Source: Agromyces ramosus (GTDB lineage: Bacteria > Actinomycetota > Actinomycetes > Actinomycetales > Microbacteriaceae). From it: a DNA stretch of 64,000 nucleotides. The stretch is from NCBI RefSeq assembly GCF_030817175.1, contig NZ_JAUSYY010000001.1:248001-312000 (forward strand). The letters run 5' to 3'. The notes under the pieces were generated by a model. The model saw nothing but the letters and a program-made list of their open reading frames with translations, was not told where the DNA came from and searched no databases. Every line of letters starts with the position of its first letter. Position 1 is the first letter of the stretch. Both the position numbers and the translations under genes were made by a program. Shown piece after piece: positions 9,897 through 18,511 of the stretch.

Positions 9897-10496
9897 ATGA
9901 CCCGCATCATCGCCGGATTCGCCGGCTCCCTCACCCTGCACGTGCCCCGCTCGGGCACGCGTCCGACGAGCGACCGCGTGCGCGAGGCGATCTTCTCCGC
10001 GCTCGAGTCCCGCGACGCGATCGAGGGCGCCAGTGTCGTCGACCTGTACGCCGGGTCCGGCGCGCTCGGCCTCGAGGCGGCGAGCCGCGGCGCCGCCGAG
10101 GTGGCGCTCGTCGAGCGGGCGAAACCGGCTGCCGAGGTCTGCAAGCGCAACGCCGACGCCGTGCAGCGCGCCGCCCGCGGCCATGCCGCCGTGCGCATCC
10201 GAGTCATTCCCCGTCCGGTGGCGACCTACCTCGAGGGCGCCGCGGGCGGCATCGACCTCGCGTTCATCGACCCGCCCTACGAACTCGGCGAGGCCGCCCT
10301 CACGCGCGACCTCGAGCTGCTCGCGCCGCTGCTCACCGACGACGCGATCGTCGTCGTCGAGCGCAGCGCACGCTCGCCCGAGCCCGCCTGGCCCGCCGGC
10401 ATCGAGGTCGACCGGCGGCGCGACTACGGCGAGACGACGCTCTGGTGGGCCGGCCGCGCGCCGCGTCAGCCGGTTCGGCCATCCCAGCCCGAGTAG
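9897..10496 (+). CDS. rsmD: 16S rRNA (guanine(966)-N(2))-methyltransferase RsmD
   Basis: Methylates G966 of 16S rRNA in the small subunit using S-adenosylmethionine. 199 residues, typical length. The N-terminal MTRIIAGFAGSLTL and GTRPTSDRVREAIFSAL segments are characteristic, SVVDLYAGSGALGLEAASRG is the SAM-binding loop, and FIDPPYEL is the catalytic (N/D)PPY motif. A -10-like TATGCT at 9882-9887 lies nine bases before the ATG, with GGAAG as a possible ribosome site. Its 3' end overlaps thiL, on the other strand, by 31 bases. Confidence 0.95.
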   Translation: MTRIIAGFAGSLTLHVPRSGTRPTSDRVREAIFSALESRDAIEGASVVDLYAGSGALGLEAASRGAAEVALVERAKPAAEVCKRNADAVQRAARGHAAVRIRVIPRPVATYLEGAAGGIDLAFIDPPYELGEAALTRDLELLAPLLTDDAIVVVERSARSPEPAWPAGIEVDRRRDYGETTLWWAGRAPRQPVRPSQPE

Positions 10497-11494
10497 GGAT
10501 CCCAACCGAGCGTGTCGATCGGCCGCCCGTCGACGCTGAGCACTCCGGATGCCGCGGTGACCAGTCCGATCGTCATGAACGGCTCCGGCACCGAGGTGTC
10601 CGGCGGGAACGTGGCCAGCAGGCCGTGGTCCTCCGCGCCGGCGAGCGCGATGCGCGCGTCGGGGCCGAGCGCCCCGCCGTCGAAGTCGATGCCGACGCCG
10701 CTGGCCTCCGCGATGCGCCGCGCATCGCGAGCGAGGCCGTCGGAGACGTCGAGCATCGCCGTGGCGCCGGCGAGGGCCGCGACGACGCCGGCCGCGACCG
10801 GCGGGGCCGGAGCGAGCTGCGCACGCACGAGCTCGGGATGCCGCGAGCGCAGGTCGTCGGCGAGGGCGGCATCGGGCTCCCCCGTCGCATCGGTCGCCTC
10901 GGCGAAGAGCAGGGCGAGGCCTCGGGCGGCATCGCCACGCACGCCGGCGTGTGCGACGACATCGCCGGCCCGCGCGCCCGAACGCAGCACCGGTGAACGC
11001 CCCGCGAGGTCGCCGAACGCGGTCACGGCGAGGGTGAGCACCGGCGACGCCGAGAGGTCGCCGCCCACCACTCCCGCGCCGGGCGCGAGCGCCGCGAGAC
11101 CCTCTCGGAGTCCGTCGGCGATGCCTTCGAGCACCGACACGTCGGTCGACGGGGGCGCGGCGATCGCGACGACGAGCGCGGTCGGCCGCGCGCCCATGGC
11201 GGCGACATCCGTGAGATTCGTCGCGGCGGCCTTCCAGCCGAGCTCGAAGGGGGTCGACCAGGCGAGCCGGAAGTCGGGACCGTGCACCATCAGGTCGGTC
11301 GTGACCACGAACCGGCCGTCGGCGGCGTGCACGAGGGCCGCGTCGTCGCCGGCCCCGAGAATCGCGGCGTCGCCCGGCCTGAGGCGCGGAAGGATGCGCG
11401 CGAGCACCGCGTCCTCGCCGAGCTCTGCCACGGTCGCGGTTTCGGCCGCGGCATCCGCTCGCTCATGGCCCAGCTCAGGATCCGGCGCGGTCAT
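10466..11494 (-). CDS. thiL: Thiamine-monophosphate kinase
   Basis: Last step of thiamine diphosphate synthesis: ThMP plus ATP gives ThDP. 342 residues with the PurM-like fold. The metal/ATP site residues are visible in ILGAGDDAAL near the N-terminus, VVTTDLMVHGPDF, then LTDVAAMGARP and GGDLSASP; LDVSDGLARDARRIAEASGVG is the second aspartate-rich site. ATG at 11494 is chosen because a -10-like TACCGT sits seven bases before it. It is divergent from the lipoprotein gene, with only 24 bases between the two start codons. Confidence 0.95.
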   Translation of the reverse strand: MTAPDPELGHERADAAAETATVAELGEDAVLARILPRLRPGDAAILGAGDDAALVHAADGRFVVTTDLMVHGPDFRLAWSTPFELGWKAAATNLTDVAAMGARPTALVVAIAAPPSTDVSVLEGIADGLREGLAALAPGAGVVGGDLSASPVLTLAVTAFGDLAGRSPVLRSGARAGDVVAHAGVRGDAARGLALLFAEATDATGEPDAALADDLRSRHPELVRAQLAPAPPVAAGVVAALAGATAMLDVSDGLARDARRIAEASGVGIDFDGGALGPDARIALAGAEDHGLLATFPPDTSVPEPFMTIGLVTAASGVLSVDGRPIDTLGWDPYSGWDGRTG

Positions 11495-11518
11495 GCCTCT
11501 CACGGTAGCCTGAACGGG
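11495..11518. promoter_or_regulatory. Back-to-back leaderless promoters for thiL and the DUF3515 gene
   Basis: The 24 bases between the two divergent ATG codons contain a -10-like TAGCCT at 11506-11511 on the plus strand and a -10-like TACCGT at 11507-11502 on the minus strand. Each hexamer ends exactly seven bases before its own ATG, so both messages should begin at or next to the A of the start codon. The hexamers overlap by two bases, so polymerase can use only one at a time. The -35 regions would lie inside the opposite gene and are not convincing. Confidence 0.5.
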
Positions 11519-12049
11519 ATGCCTCACCCAGTCGTGCCCTCGCCGCGCCGCGGGCGCATCCACCGTCTCGCCGCCGTCACCTCGGCGCTCGCGGGCGCCC
11601 TCGTGCTCTGCGGGTGCAGCCAGACCGTCCCCGTCGATCCCGCGCCGCAGGCGAGCGACGCCGACTGTGCAGCCGTCGTCGTCCGCCTGCCCGACGTCAT
11701 CGGGGCGGGCACCGATGCCGAGCAGCCCAAGCGTGAGACGAACGCGCAGGGCACCGGCGCCTGGGGCACCCCCGCGTCGGTGGTGCTGCGCTGCGGCGCG
11801 CCCGTGCCGGGCCCCACCACGCTGCGCTGCGTGAGCGTCGATGGCGTCGACTGGATCGTCGACGAGAGCGACGCGCCCCGCTACCTCTTCACCACCTACG
11901 GGCGCACGCCCGCCGTCGAGGTGCTCGTCGACAACGACGTCGTCTCGGGCACCACGGCGATCGCCGACCTCTCGCCCGCCGTCGCCGTCATCCCGGCCGT
12001 CGACGCGTGCACGTCGGTCGATGACGCCATCGACGCGCCCGACGACTAG
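11519..12049 (+). CDS. DUF3515 family lipoprotein
   Basis: 176-residue secreted lipoprotein of unknown function, a family common in actinobacteria next to ddl and thiL. The N-terminus has arginines, a hydrophobic stretch LAAVTSALAGALVL and a lipobox-like LCGC with the lipidated cysteine near residue 38. The mature part contains conserved-looking ADCAAVVVRLPD, VLRCG and VDWIVDES. The cysteines at DC, RCG and RCVS may form disulfides. Translation probably starts on a leaderless message. Its stop overlaps the end of ddl on the other strand by four bases. Confidence 0.85.
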   Translation: MPHPVVPSPRRGRIHRLAAVTSALAGALVLCGCSQTVPVDPAPQASDADCAAVVVRLPDVIGAGTDAEQPKRETNAQGTGAWGTPASVVLRCGAPVPGPTTLRCVSVDGVDWIVDESDAPRYLFTTYGRTPAVEVLVDNDVVSGTTAIADLSPAVAVIPAVDACTSVDDAIDAPDD

Positions 12050-13137
12050 CGGGGTCCTCGGGCGTGCCCGACCTCGATGAGCTCGCCGATCAGGTCGGCG
12101 TAGCTGAGCCCCGAATTCTGCCAGCAGGTCGGGAACATCGAGATCGGCGTGAAGCCGGGCATCGTGTTGATCTCGTTGACGACGAACCCCTCGCCCGTGA
12201 GGAACACGTCGACGCGGGCGAGGCCCTCGCCGCCGACCGCCTCGAATGCGCGGCGAGCAATGCGCTGCAGCTCGAAGAGCTCGCCGTCGCCGAGGTCGGC
12301 AGGGCAGATCAGTTCGACGCCCGGGGCATCGAGGTACTTGGCCTCGAAGTCGTAGAACGCGCGTCCGGTGACGACGACCTCGCCGGCGACGCTCACCCCG
12401 ATTCCGGTGCCGTCGCTCCCCTCGAGCACCCCGCACTCGATCTCCCGGCCCTCGACGGCCGCCTCGACGAGCACCGAGCGGTCTTCGGCGAAGGCGACGT
12501 CGAGCGCCCCGTCGAGCTCGGCCCAGTCGTCGACCTTCGTGACGCCGACCGAGGAGCCGGCCCGCGCCGGCTTGACGAAGACCGGCAGGCCGAGCGCGCG
12601 CGTGCGCCGCTGCCAGAGCTCGGGGTCGGCCTCGAGCGCGCCACGTGTGAGCGTCACCCACGGCGCGACCTGGATGCCGGCCCCCTCGAGCACCGTCTTC
12701 GTGAAGTGCTTGTCCATGCCGATCGCCGACGCGAGCACGCCGTTGCCGACGTACGGCAGGCCGAGGAGCTCCAGCAGCCCCTGCACCGTGCCGTCTTCGC
12801 CGAAGCGACCGTGCAGGATCGGGAAGACCACGTCGACGTCGCCGAGCGAGCGCTCGCCGGCGGCGTCGACCACGCGGAGCTCGCGCGATGCAGCGCTCTC
12901 GGGCCAGCGCACCCGGGTGTCGTTGTCGGCGACCTCGGGCAGCGCATCGGGATCGAGGGCGAACCGCGCCGGGTCATCCGATTCCAGCACGTAGGCGCCG
13001 TCGCGGGTGACCCCGACCGGGATCACCTCGTAGCGATCACGATCGATCGCTCCCAGCACTCCCCCCGCCGTTGCGCAGCTGATCGAATGCTCGCTTGAAC
13101 GCCCGCCGAAGAGCAGAACCACCCTGAGCTTGTCCAT
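12046..13137 (-). CDS. ddl: D-alanine--D-alanine ligase
   Basis: Makes the D-Ala-D-Ala dipeptide used in peptidoglycan precursors; cytoplasmic ATP-grasp enzyme. 363 residues. The N-terminal VVLLFGGRSSEHSIS is the hallmark, FPILHGRFGEDGTVQGLLELL follows, the ATP-grasp lysine/glycine loop is FVKPARAGSSVGVTKV and the metal site is NEINTMPGFTPISMFP. The ATG at 13137 (MDKLRVVLL) is used because conserved sequence begins immediately after it, which means the first 34 codons overlap the end of gpsA in another frame by 101 bases. Confidence 0.96.
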   Translation of the reverse strand: MDKLRVVLLFGGRSSEHSISCATAGGVLGAIDRDRYEVIPVGVTRDGAYVLESDDPARFALDPDALPEVADNDTRVRWPESAASRELRVVDAAGERSLGDVDVVFPILHGRFGEDGTVQGLLELLGLPYVGNGVLASAIGMDKHFTKTVLEGAGIQVAPWVTLTRGALEADPELWQRRTRALGLPVFVKPARAGSSVGVTKVDDWAELDGALDVAFAEDRSVLVEAAVEGREIECGVLEGSDGTGIGVSVAGEVVVTGRAFYDFEAKYLDAPGVELICPADLGDGELFELQRIARRAFEAVGGEGLARVDVFLTGEGFVVNEINTMPGFTPISMFPTCWQNSGLSYADLIGELIEVGHARGPR

Positions 13138-14176
13138 CGATCGTCCTTTCGCCCTGCGGCTCGTCATCGGTCGTGAGGTGGGGCGCGATGTCCCGCGGGT
13201 CGAGCGTGCCGGCGAGCACCTGCCGCACCTGCTCGACGATGGGCATCTCGACGCCCTTCGCCCGGGCGAGCTCGAGGATCGGCGCGACCGATGCGAGCCC
13301 CTCGGTGGTCTGCTGCATCTGGTGCACGACGTCGTTCAGGTGATAGCCCTGGCCGAGCAGCCGGCCCGCGGTGTTGTTCCGCGAGAGCGGCGACTGGCTC
13401 GTGGCGATGAGGTCGCCGAGCCCGGCGAGTCCCGCGAGCGTCTCGGGCTGGGCACCATAGGCGACCGCGAAGTCCGTCATCTCGACGAGGCCGCGCGTGA
13501 TGATCGACGCCTTCGTGTTGTCGCCGTAGCCGACGCCGTCGACGATGCCGATCGCGACGGCGATGAGGTTCTTCAGCACGCCGGCGAACTCGGTGCCGAT
13601 CACGTCGGTGTTCACGAAGCTGCGGAAGTAGCGATTGCGGGCGATGGATGCCACAGCCTGCGCGGTCTCGAGGCTCGTCGATGAGACGACCGCCGCGGTG
13701 GGCTGCTCCTTGGCGATCTCGAGGGCGAGGTTGGGGCCCGAGACCACCGCGATCTGCGACGGATCGATCGGCAGCATCTCGGCGATGACCTCGCTCATGC
13801 GCAACCCGGTGGCCTTCTCGACGCCCTTCATGAGCGACACGACGGTGGCCTCGGCGTGGAGGTGCGGTGCGATGACCTTCAGGTTCTCGCGCAGCGACTG
13901 ACTCGGCACCGAGATGTACACCTGCTCGGCCCCGGCGAGGGCGAGGTCGAGGCGGCTCGTGGCACGGAGTCCGAGCGGCAGGTTCACTCCCGCGAGGTAG
14001 TCGCTGTTGCGCTTCGCCTCTTGGATCTCGCGCGCGAGCTCGGGGCGGCGCGCCCAGATGACCACGTCGGCCCCGCCGTCGGCGAGGATCTTCGCGAACG
14101 TCGTGCCCCAGCTGCCCGCGCCGAGGACGGCGACCCGCTTGCCATGGCCCTTGCGGCCCTGCGTCCTAGTCTTCAA
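13037..14176 (-). CDS. gpsA: NAD(P)H-dependent glycerol-3-phosphate dehydrogenase with C-terminal extension
   Basis: Reduces dihydroxyacetone phosphate to sn-glycerol 3-phosphate for phospholipid synthesis. 379 residues against about 330-345 for typical GpsA. The nucleotide-binding loop is VLGAGSWGTTFAKIL near residue 17, followed by VSLMKGVEK, VSGPNLALEIA and the catalytic-domain AVAIGIVDGVGYGDNTKASIITRGL and GLGDLIAT. The last ~35 residues are basic and alanine/glycine-rich and are encoded in DNA shared with the ddl start. It follows plsC with an 11-base overlap, coupling two steps of the same lipid pathway. Confidence 0.95.
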   Translation of the reverse strand: MKTRTQGRKGHGKRVAVLGAGSWGTTFAKILADGGADVVIWARRPELAREIQEAKRNSDYLAGVNLPLGLRATSRLDLALAGAEQVYISVPSQSLRENLKVIAPHLHAEATVVSLMKGVEKATGLRMSEVIAEMLPIDPSQIAVVSGPNLALEIAKEQPTAAVVSSTSLETAQAVASIARNRYFRSFVNTDVIGTEFAGVLKNLIAVAIGIVDGVGYGDNTKASIITRGLVEMTDFAVAYGAQPETLAGLAGLGDLIATSQSPLSRNNTAGRLLGQGYHLNDVVHQMQQTTEGLASVAPILELARAKGVEMPIVEQVRQVLAGTLDPRDIAPHLTTDDEPQGERTIDGQAQGGSALRRAFKRAFDQLRNGGGSAGSDRS

Positions 14177-14942
14177 GTCTGCCGGTCTCCTTCTGGCCGT
14201 GGGCCGTGGGGTCCCAGCGCTGCGGCGGGGCGGGCTCGCCTCGCACCTCGCCGAGGAGCGCGGCGATGGCGTCCATGAGCTCGGCGGTGGCCTTCAGGAG
14301 CGACGACTGGTCGAGCGGCCGACCGCGGTAGGCGCCGAGGTCGAGCGGCTCGCCGATGATGACGTCGATGGTCTTGCGGGGGAAGAGGCTGAGCTTCTTG
14401 CCATAGCGGGGCATCAGGGCCTGGGTGCCCCAGTGCGCGACCGGGATGATCGGGATGCCGCGTTCGAGCGCGATGCGCACCGCTCCGGTCTTGCCGCGCA
14501 TCGGCCACAGGTCGGGGTCACGCGTGAGCGACCCCTCGGGATACACGACCACGAGGCGGCCCTTCTCGACGAGCTCCTCCGCGGCGCGCAGCGCAGCGTG
14601 ACTCTTGCTGCCCGCACGCTCGACCGGGATCTGCCCCGACGTGCGGAGGAGCCACCCGAGCAGCGGGTTCTTGAACAGCGACGCCTTGGCGAGGAACCGC
14701 GGCGCCCGTCCGAGTTTCCAGCTCACCACGCCGATGACGACCGGATCGATCTCGCTGTAGTGGTTGGGGGCGAGCACGAACGCGCCGCTCTGCGGCATCC
14801 GCTCAGGATGATGGAACCGGAATCGCACCGCCAGGTTCATGATGGGCAGCACGAGGGCGGCGAGCAACCAGAAGAACGAGGGCCGGCGGGTCTCCGAACG
14901 TGCCTTCACAGCAGCGTGGGGAGGCGAGTCGTCGTGTGGCAC
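14166..14942 (-). CDS. plsC: 1-acylglycerol-3-phosphate O-acyltransferase (PlsC-type)
   Basis: Transfers an acyl chain to lysophosphatidate, giving phosphatidic acid, at the inner face of the membrane. 258 residues, with one hydrophobic segment (FFWLLAALVLPIMNLAVRF) near the N-terminus. Acyltransferase block I is APNHYSEIDPVVIG (NHxxxxD) and block III is VVYPEGSLTRD (EGS/T). GTG at 14942 is chosen because it lies eight bases after the murA stop with GGGGGA just before it; a GTG about 35 bases downstream is possible. Encoded next to gpsA, which supplies glycerol 3-phosphate. Confidence 0.88.
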   Translation of the reverse strand: MPHDDSPPHAAVKARSETRRPSFFWLLAALVLPIMNLAVRFRFHHPERMPQSGAFVLAPNHYSEIDPVVIGVVSWKLGRAPRFLAKASLFKNPLLGWLLRTSGQIPVERAGSKSHAALRAAEELVEKGRLVVVYPEGSLTRDPDLWPMRGKTGAVRIALERGIPIIPVAHWGTQALMPRYGKKLSLFPRKTIDVIIGEPLDLGAYRGRPLDQSSLLKATAELMDAIAALLGEVRGEPAPPQRWDPTAHGQKETGRLED

Positions 14943-14949
14943 TCCCCCA

Positions 14950-16320
14950 TTATGCTTCGAGTTCGAAGTCCGCCCCGAGGAGCTCGAGCTTCGTGATGAA
15001 GTTCTCGTAGCCACGGGCGATGATCCCGACGTTCGACACCGTCGAGCGGCCGTCGGCCGTGAGCGCCGCGATGAGGTGGCTGAAGCCGCCCCGAAGGTCG
15101 GGCACCTCGATGTCGGCGCCGGTCAGGTGCGTCGGACCGGAGATGACCGCGGAGTGCTGGAAGTTGCGCTGGCCGAACCGGCACGCCCCTGCCCCGAGGC
15201 ACTCCTTGTGCACGTCGATCGACGCACCCATCTCGACGAGTGCGTCGACGAAGCCGAAACGCTGTTCGTACACGGTCTCGTGCACGATCGAGACGCCGTG
15301 CGCCTTCGTGAGGGCCACGACGAGCGGCTGCTGCCAATCGGTCATGAACCCCGGGTGCACGTCGGTCTCGATGATGACCGGCTTCAGCTCGCCGCCCGGG
15401 TGGAAGAAGCGGATGCCGTCTTCCTGGATCTCGAAGTCGCCGCCGACCTTGCGGAAGACGTTGAGGAAGGTGAGCATCTCGGCCTGACGTGCACCGCCGA
15501 CGAAGATGTCGCCGTCGGTCGCGAGGGCGGCAGCGGCCCAGCTGGCAGCCTCGTTGCGGTCGAAGAGCGCACGGTGCGTGTAGCCGTCGAGCTTCTCGAC
15601 GCCCTCGATGCGGATGACGCGGTCGGTGTCGACCGTGATGATCGCGCCCATCTTCTGCAGGATGTTGATGAGATCCATGATCTCGGGCTCGATGGCTGCG
15701 CCCGAGAGCTCGGTGATGCCGTCGGCCAGCACCGCGGTCAGCAGCACTTGCTCGGTGGCTCCGACGCTCGGGTAGGGCAACGACACCTTCGCGCCGTGCA
15801 GCCCGCTCGGCGCGGACATTCGGATGCCGCTCGGGAGCTTCTCGATGATGGCACCGAAGTTGCGCAGCACCTCGAGGTGGTAGTCGATGGGGCGGTCGCC
15901 GATGCGGCAGCCGCCGAGGTCGGGGATGAACGCCTCGCCCAGGCGATGCAGGAGCGGACCGCAGAAGAGGATCGGGATGCGCGACGAACCCGCGTGCGCG
16001 TCGATGTCTGCCATGTGCGCCGTCTCGACCGCCGATGGGTCGAGGATGAGCTCGCCGTCGACCGCGCCGTCGGTCACGGTCACGCCGTGCACCTCGAGCA
16101 GGCCTCGCACGATGCGCACATCGCTGATGTTGGGAACGTCTTTGAGCACGCTCGGCGTGTCACCGAGGATCGCGGCGACCATCGCCTTCGTGACGAGGTT
16201 CTTCGCGCCCTTGAGCTCGATGCGGCCGCGAAGCGGCTTGCCCCCGTTGATGGTGATCTTGTCGACCTGCAACCCGACCGCCGTTCCGTGGTTCTTGGCG
16301 TCCTGCCCGAGTGTGTTCAC
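14950..16320 (-). CDS. murA: UDP-N-acetylglucosamine 1-carboxyvinyltransferase
   Basis: First committed step of peptidoglycan synthesis: transfer of enolpyruvate from PEP to UDP-GlcNAc. 456 residues. [20 protein letters not shown] is the N-terminal substrate-binding segment, and the loop [18 protein letters not shown] carries the catalytic cysteine that fosfomycin would alkylate; it is Cys, not the resistant Asp form. The C-terminus has [19 protein letters not shown] and GYENFITKL. The GTG at 16320 overlaps the leuD stop (GTGA); upstream open frame is chance extension into leuD. Confidence 0.96.
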   Translation of the reverse strand: MNTLGQDAKNHGTAVGLQVDKITINGGKPLRGRIELKGAKNLVTKAMVAAILGDTPSVLKDVPNISDVRIVRGLLEVHGVTVTDGAVDGELILDPSAVETAHMADIDAHAGSSRIPILFCGPLLHRLGEAFIPDLGGCRIGDRPIDYHLEVLRNFGAIIEKLPSGIRMSAPSGLHGAKVSLPYPSVGATEQVLLTAVLADGITELSGAAIEPEIMDLINILQKMGAIITVDTDRVIRIEGVEKLDGYTHRALFDRNEAASWAAAALATDGDIFVGGARQAEMLTFLNVFRKVGGDFEIQEDGIRFFHPGGELKPVIIETDVHPGFMTDWQQPLVVALTKAHGVSIVHETVYEQRFGFVDALVEMGASIDVHKECLGAGACRFGQRNFQHSAVISGPTHLTGADIEVPDLRGGFSHLIAALTADGRSTVSNVGIIARGYENFITKLELLGADFELEA

Positions 16321-16943
16321 AGACTCCCTGATTCTGCCGGCTCCCTGATGGGAAGCGTCTTCGGCCGCCAAGCTTCTCGATGTGATTCGAACTCGGCGAT
16401 GGCGTTCTCGTCCCGGAGGGTGAGGCCGATGTCGTCGAGCCCCTCGAGAAGCCTCCACCGAGTGTAGTCGTCGATGTCGAACGGCACGGTGAGCGCACCG
16501 GCGCTCACCCTACGCTCAACCAGATCGACCGTCACCGCTATTCCCGGCTCCCCCTCGATCGCCTCCCAGAGGCGCTCGACCGCCTCGTAGGCGACCTGCG
16601 CGGCGACGAGTCCCTGCTTTCCGGAATTGCCGCGGAAGATGTCGCCGAACCTCGAGCTGATGACGACGTCGAAGCCGTAGTCCCTGAGCGCCCACACGGC
16701 GTGCTCACGGCTCGATCCGGTACCGAAGTCGGGGCCTGCGATGAGAATGCGGGCTCCCGCGAACTCGGGTCGGTTCAGCACGAAATCGGGGTCCTGGCGC
16801 CAGGCGAAGAACAATGCGTCTTCGAAGCCGGTCTTCGTGACCCGCTTCAGGAAGACGGCGGGGATGATCTGGTCGGTGTCGACGTTGGAGCGTCGCAACG
16901 GCACGGCAGTGCCCGTGACAGTGGTGATCTTCTCCATGGTCAT
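16317..16943 (-). CDS. leuD: 3-isopropylmalate dehydratase small subunit
   Basis: Swivel subunit of isopropylmalate isomerase, which converts 2- to 3-isopropylmalate in leucine synthesis. 208 residues, the usual length. Recognised from [21 protein letters not shown] near residue 13, [23 protein letters not shown], and [17 protein letters not shown]. The ATG at 16943 overlaps the leuC stop by four bases (ATGA); a second ATG two codons later is possible. Coupled translation with leuC would help make the 1:1 heterodimer. Confidence 0.97.
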   Translation of the reverse strand: MTMEKITTVTGTAVPLRRSNVDTDQIIPAVFLKRVTKTGFEDALFFAWRQDPDFVLNRPEFAGARILIAGPDFGTGSSREHAVWALRDYGFDVVISSRFGDIFRGNSGKQGLVAAQVAYEAVERLWEAIEGEPGIAVTVDLVERRVSAGALTVPFDIDDYTRWRLLEGLDDIGLTLRDENAIAEFESHREAWRPKTLPIREPAESGSL

Positions 16944-18394
16944 TCGCCCTTCGGCTCGCTCGAGCCCTCGAGATCCCACGGACCCGAGAGCGTGCCCCTG
17001 ATGGCCGTGGCGGCCGCCACGAGCGGCGACACGAGGTGGGTGCGGCCGCCCTTGCCCTGCCGGCCCTCGAAGTTGCGGTTGGAGGTCGAGGCGCAGCGTT
17101 CGCCGGGCGCGAGCTGGTCGGGATTCATGCCGAGGCACATCGAGCACCCCGCGAACCGCCATTCGGCGCCGAACTCCTCGATCACCTTGTCGAGGCCCTC
17201 CGCCTCGGCCTCGAGCCGGACCCTCGCCGATCCGGGCACGACCATGACGCGGACGCCATCGGCCTTGTGCTTGCCCTTGATGACCGAGGCGAAGGCCCGC
17301 AGGTCCTCGATGCGGCTGTTCGTGCACGAGCCCATGAAGACCGCGTCGACACGGATGTCCTTCAGCGGCGTTCCGGGCTCGAGGGCCATGTACTCGAGGG
17401 CGCGCTCGGCGGCGGCGCGCTCGTGCTGGTCGGCGATCGTGGCCGGGTCGGGCACCGACTCGCTGAGCGAGACGCCCTGTCCGGGATTGGTGCCCCACGT
17501 GACGAACGGCTCGAGCGTGTCGGCGTCGATGGAGACCTCGGCGTCGAACGTCGCTCCGTCGTCGGTCGCGAGCGTCTGCCAGTATTCGACGGCGGCGTCC
17601 CAGTCGGCGCCCTCGGGTGCGTGAGCGCGACCCTTGAGATACGCGTAGGTCGTGGCATCCGGTGCCACCATGCCGGCCCGGGCGCCGGCCTCGATCGACA
17701 TATTGCAGACCGTCATGCGGCCGTCCATCGAGAGGGCCCGGATGGCGCTGCCGCGGTATTCGAGCACGTAGCCCTGCCCGCCACCGGTGCCGATCTTGGC
17801 GATCACGGCGAGGATGATGTCTTTCGCCGTGACGCCCGGGCGGAGGCTGCCCTCGACGTTGATGGCCATCGTCTTGAACGGCTTCAACGGGAGCGTCTGT
17901 GTGGCGAGCACGTGCTCGACCTCGCTCGTGCCGATGCCGAACGCCATGGCGCCGAAGGCGCCGTGCGTTGAGGTGTGCGAATCGCCGCAGACGACCGTGA
18001 TGCCGGGCTGCGTGAGCCCGAGCTGCGGGCCGACGACGTGCACGATGCCCTGCTCGACGTCGCCGAGCGAGTGCAGTCGGATGCCGAACTCGGCAGCATT
18101 GCGCCGGAGCGTCTCGATCTGCGTGCGGCTCGTCGGATCGGCGATGGGCTTGTCGATCGCGAGCGTCGGCGTGTTGTGGTCTTCGGTCGCGATCGTGAGA
18201 TCGGGACGCCGCACCGGCCGGCCGGCCAGCCGGAGGCCGTCGAACGCCTGCGGACTCGTGACCTCGTGCACGAGGTGCAGGTCGATGTAGATGAGGTCGG
18301 GCGTGCCGTCCTCGCCCTTCTTGACGAGATGGGCTTCCCAGACCTTCTCGGCCAGGGTGCGCGGGCGATCGCCCGAAGCTGTGATGGTGTTCAT
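16940..18394 (-). CDS. leuC: 3-isopropylmalate dehydratase large subunit
   Basis: Aconitase-type [4Fe-4S] subunit of isopropylmalate isomerase in leucine synthesis. 484 residues. The cluster ligands are Cys in [10 protein letters not shown] and the two cysteines of [15 protein letters not shown] near the C-terminus. Substrate-site segments [21 protein letters not shown] and [16 protein letters not shown] are intact. The ATG is preceded by a 104-base leader that holds a candidate leucine-rich peptide and hairpin. leuC, leuD and murA are joined by 4-base overlaps, so leucine supply may influence the cell-wall and lipid genes downstream. Confidence 0.97.
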   Translation of the reverse strand: MNTITASGDRPRTLAEKVWEAHLVKKGEDGTPDLIYIDLHLVHEVTSPQAFDGLRLAGRPVRRPDLTIATEDHNTPTLAIDKPIADPTSRTQIETLRRNAAEFGIRLHSLGDVEQGIVHVVGPQLGLTQPGITVVCGDSHTSTHGAFGAMAFGIGTSEVEHVLATQTLPLKPFKTMAINVEGSLRPGVTAKDIILAVIAKIGTGGGQGYVLEYRGSAIRALSMDGRMTVCNMSIEAGARAGMVAPDATTYAYLKGRAHAPEGADWDAAVEYWQTLATDDGATFDAEVSIDADTLEPFVTWGTNPGQGVSLSESVPDPATIADQHERAAAERALEYMALEPGTPLKDIRVDAVFMGSCTNSRIEDLRAFASVIKGKHKADGVRVMVVPGSARVRLEAEAEGLDKVIEEFGAEWRFAGCSMCLGMNPDQLAPGERCASTSNRNFEGRQGKGGRTHLVSPLVAAATAIRGTLSGPWDLEGSSEPKGE

Positions 18395-18437
18395 GCGTTC
18401 GTCTTCCTCAGGTTCAGGGGTCAGCCGACGACGGACT

Positions 18438-18473
18438 CCGCGACGGGAAGGCTAGAACGAAGCCCCGTCGCGG
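18438..18473 (-). promoter_or_regulatory. Hairpin in the leuC leader (candidate attenuator)
   Basis: A perfect 10-base inverted repeat, CCGCGACGGG at 18473-18464 and CCCGTCGCGG at 18447-18438 read on the minus strand, encloses a 16-base loop. The 5' arm overlaps the last codons of the candidate leader peptide and ends 43 bases before the leuC ATG. There is no run of T after it, so it is not a standard intrinsic terminator. A ribosome stalled on the leader leucine codons would cover or free the 5' arm; that function is inferred. Confidence 0.5.
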
Positions 18474-18499
18474 CACCGAAGAAGTCGTGGAGCGCGCAC
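18452..18499 (-). CDS. Candidate leucine leader peptide upstream of leuC
   Basis: Fifteen codons starting with GTG and ending with TAG: VRAPRLLRCRDGASF. It contains adjacent CTT CTT leucine codons, a codon rarely used in the neighbouring genes, where CTC and CTG dominate. The start lies six bases after a -10-like TAATCT, so it would be translated from a leaderless message. Position, tandem rare leucine codons and the overlapping hairpin are what is expected for ribosome-mediated attenuation of leuCD. Actinobacterial leucine genes are known to use such leaders and, alternatively, an IclR-type repressor; no experiment is implied here. Confidence 0.45.
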   Translation of the reverse strand: MRAPRLLRCRDGASF

Positions 18500-18505
18500 G
18501 CCCCC

Positions 18506-18511
18506 AGATTA
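18506..18511 (-). promoter_or_regulatory. -10 element for the leuC leader transcript
   Basis: TAATCT on the minus strand, overlapping the stop codon of the upstream FHA gene and lying six bases before the GTG of the candidate leader peptide. The spacing predicts transcription starting at or next to the GTG. No convincing -35 hexamer is seen at 17-19 bases upstream. It would let leuCD be expressed independently of the FHA/MoxR block upstream. Confidence 0.4.

Noticed and set aside
9038..10207. 389-residue version of the TPR protein
   Set aside because: The extra N-terminus is basic and low-complexity and runs through rsmD on the other strand.
14950..16320. Fosfomycin-resistant MurA (Cys to Asp)
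   Set aside because: The active-site loop reads GGCRIG, so cysteine is present.
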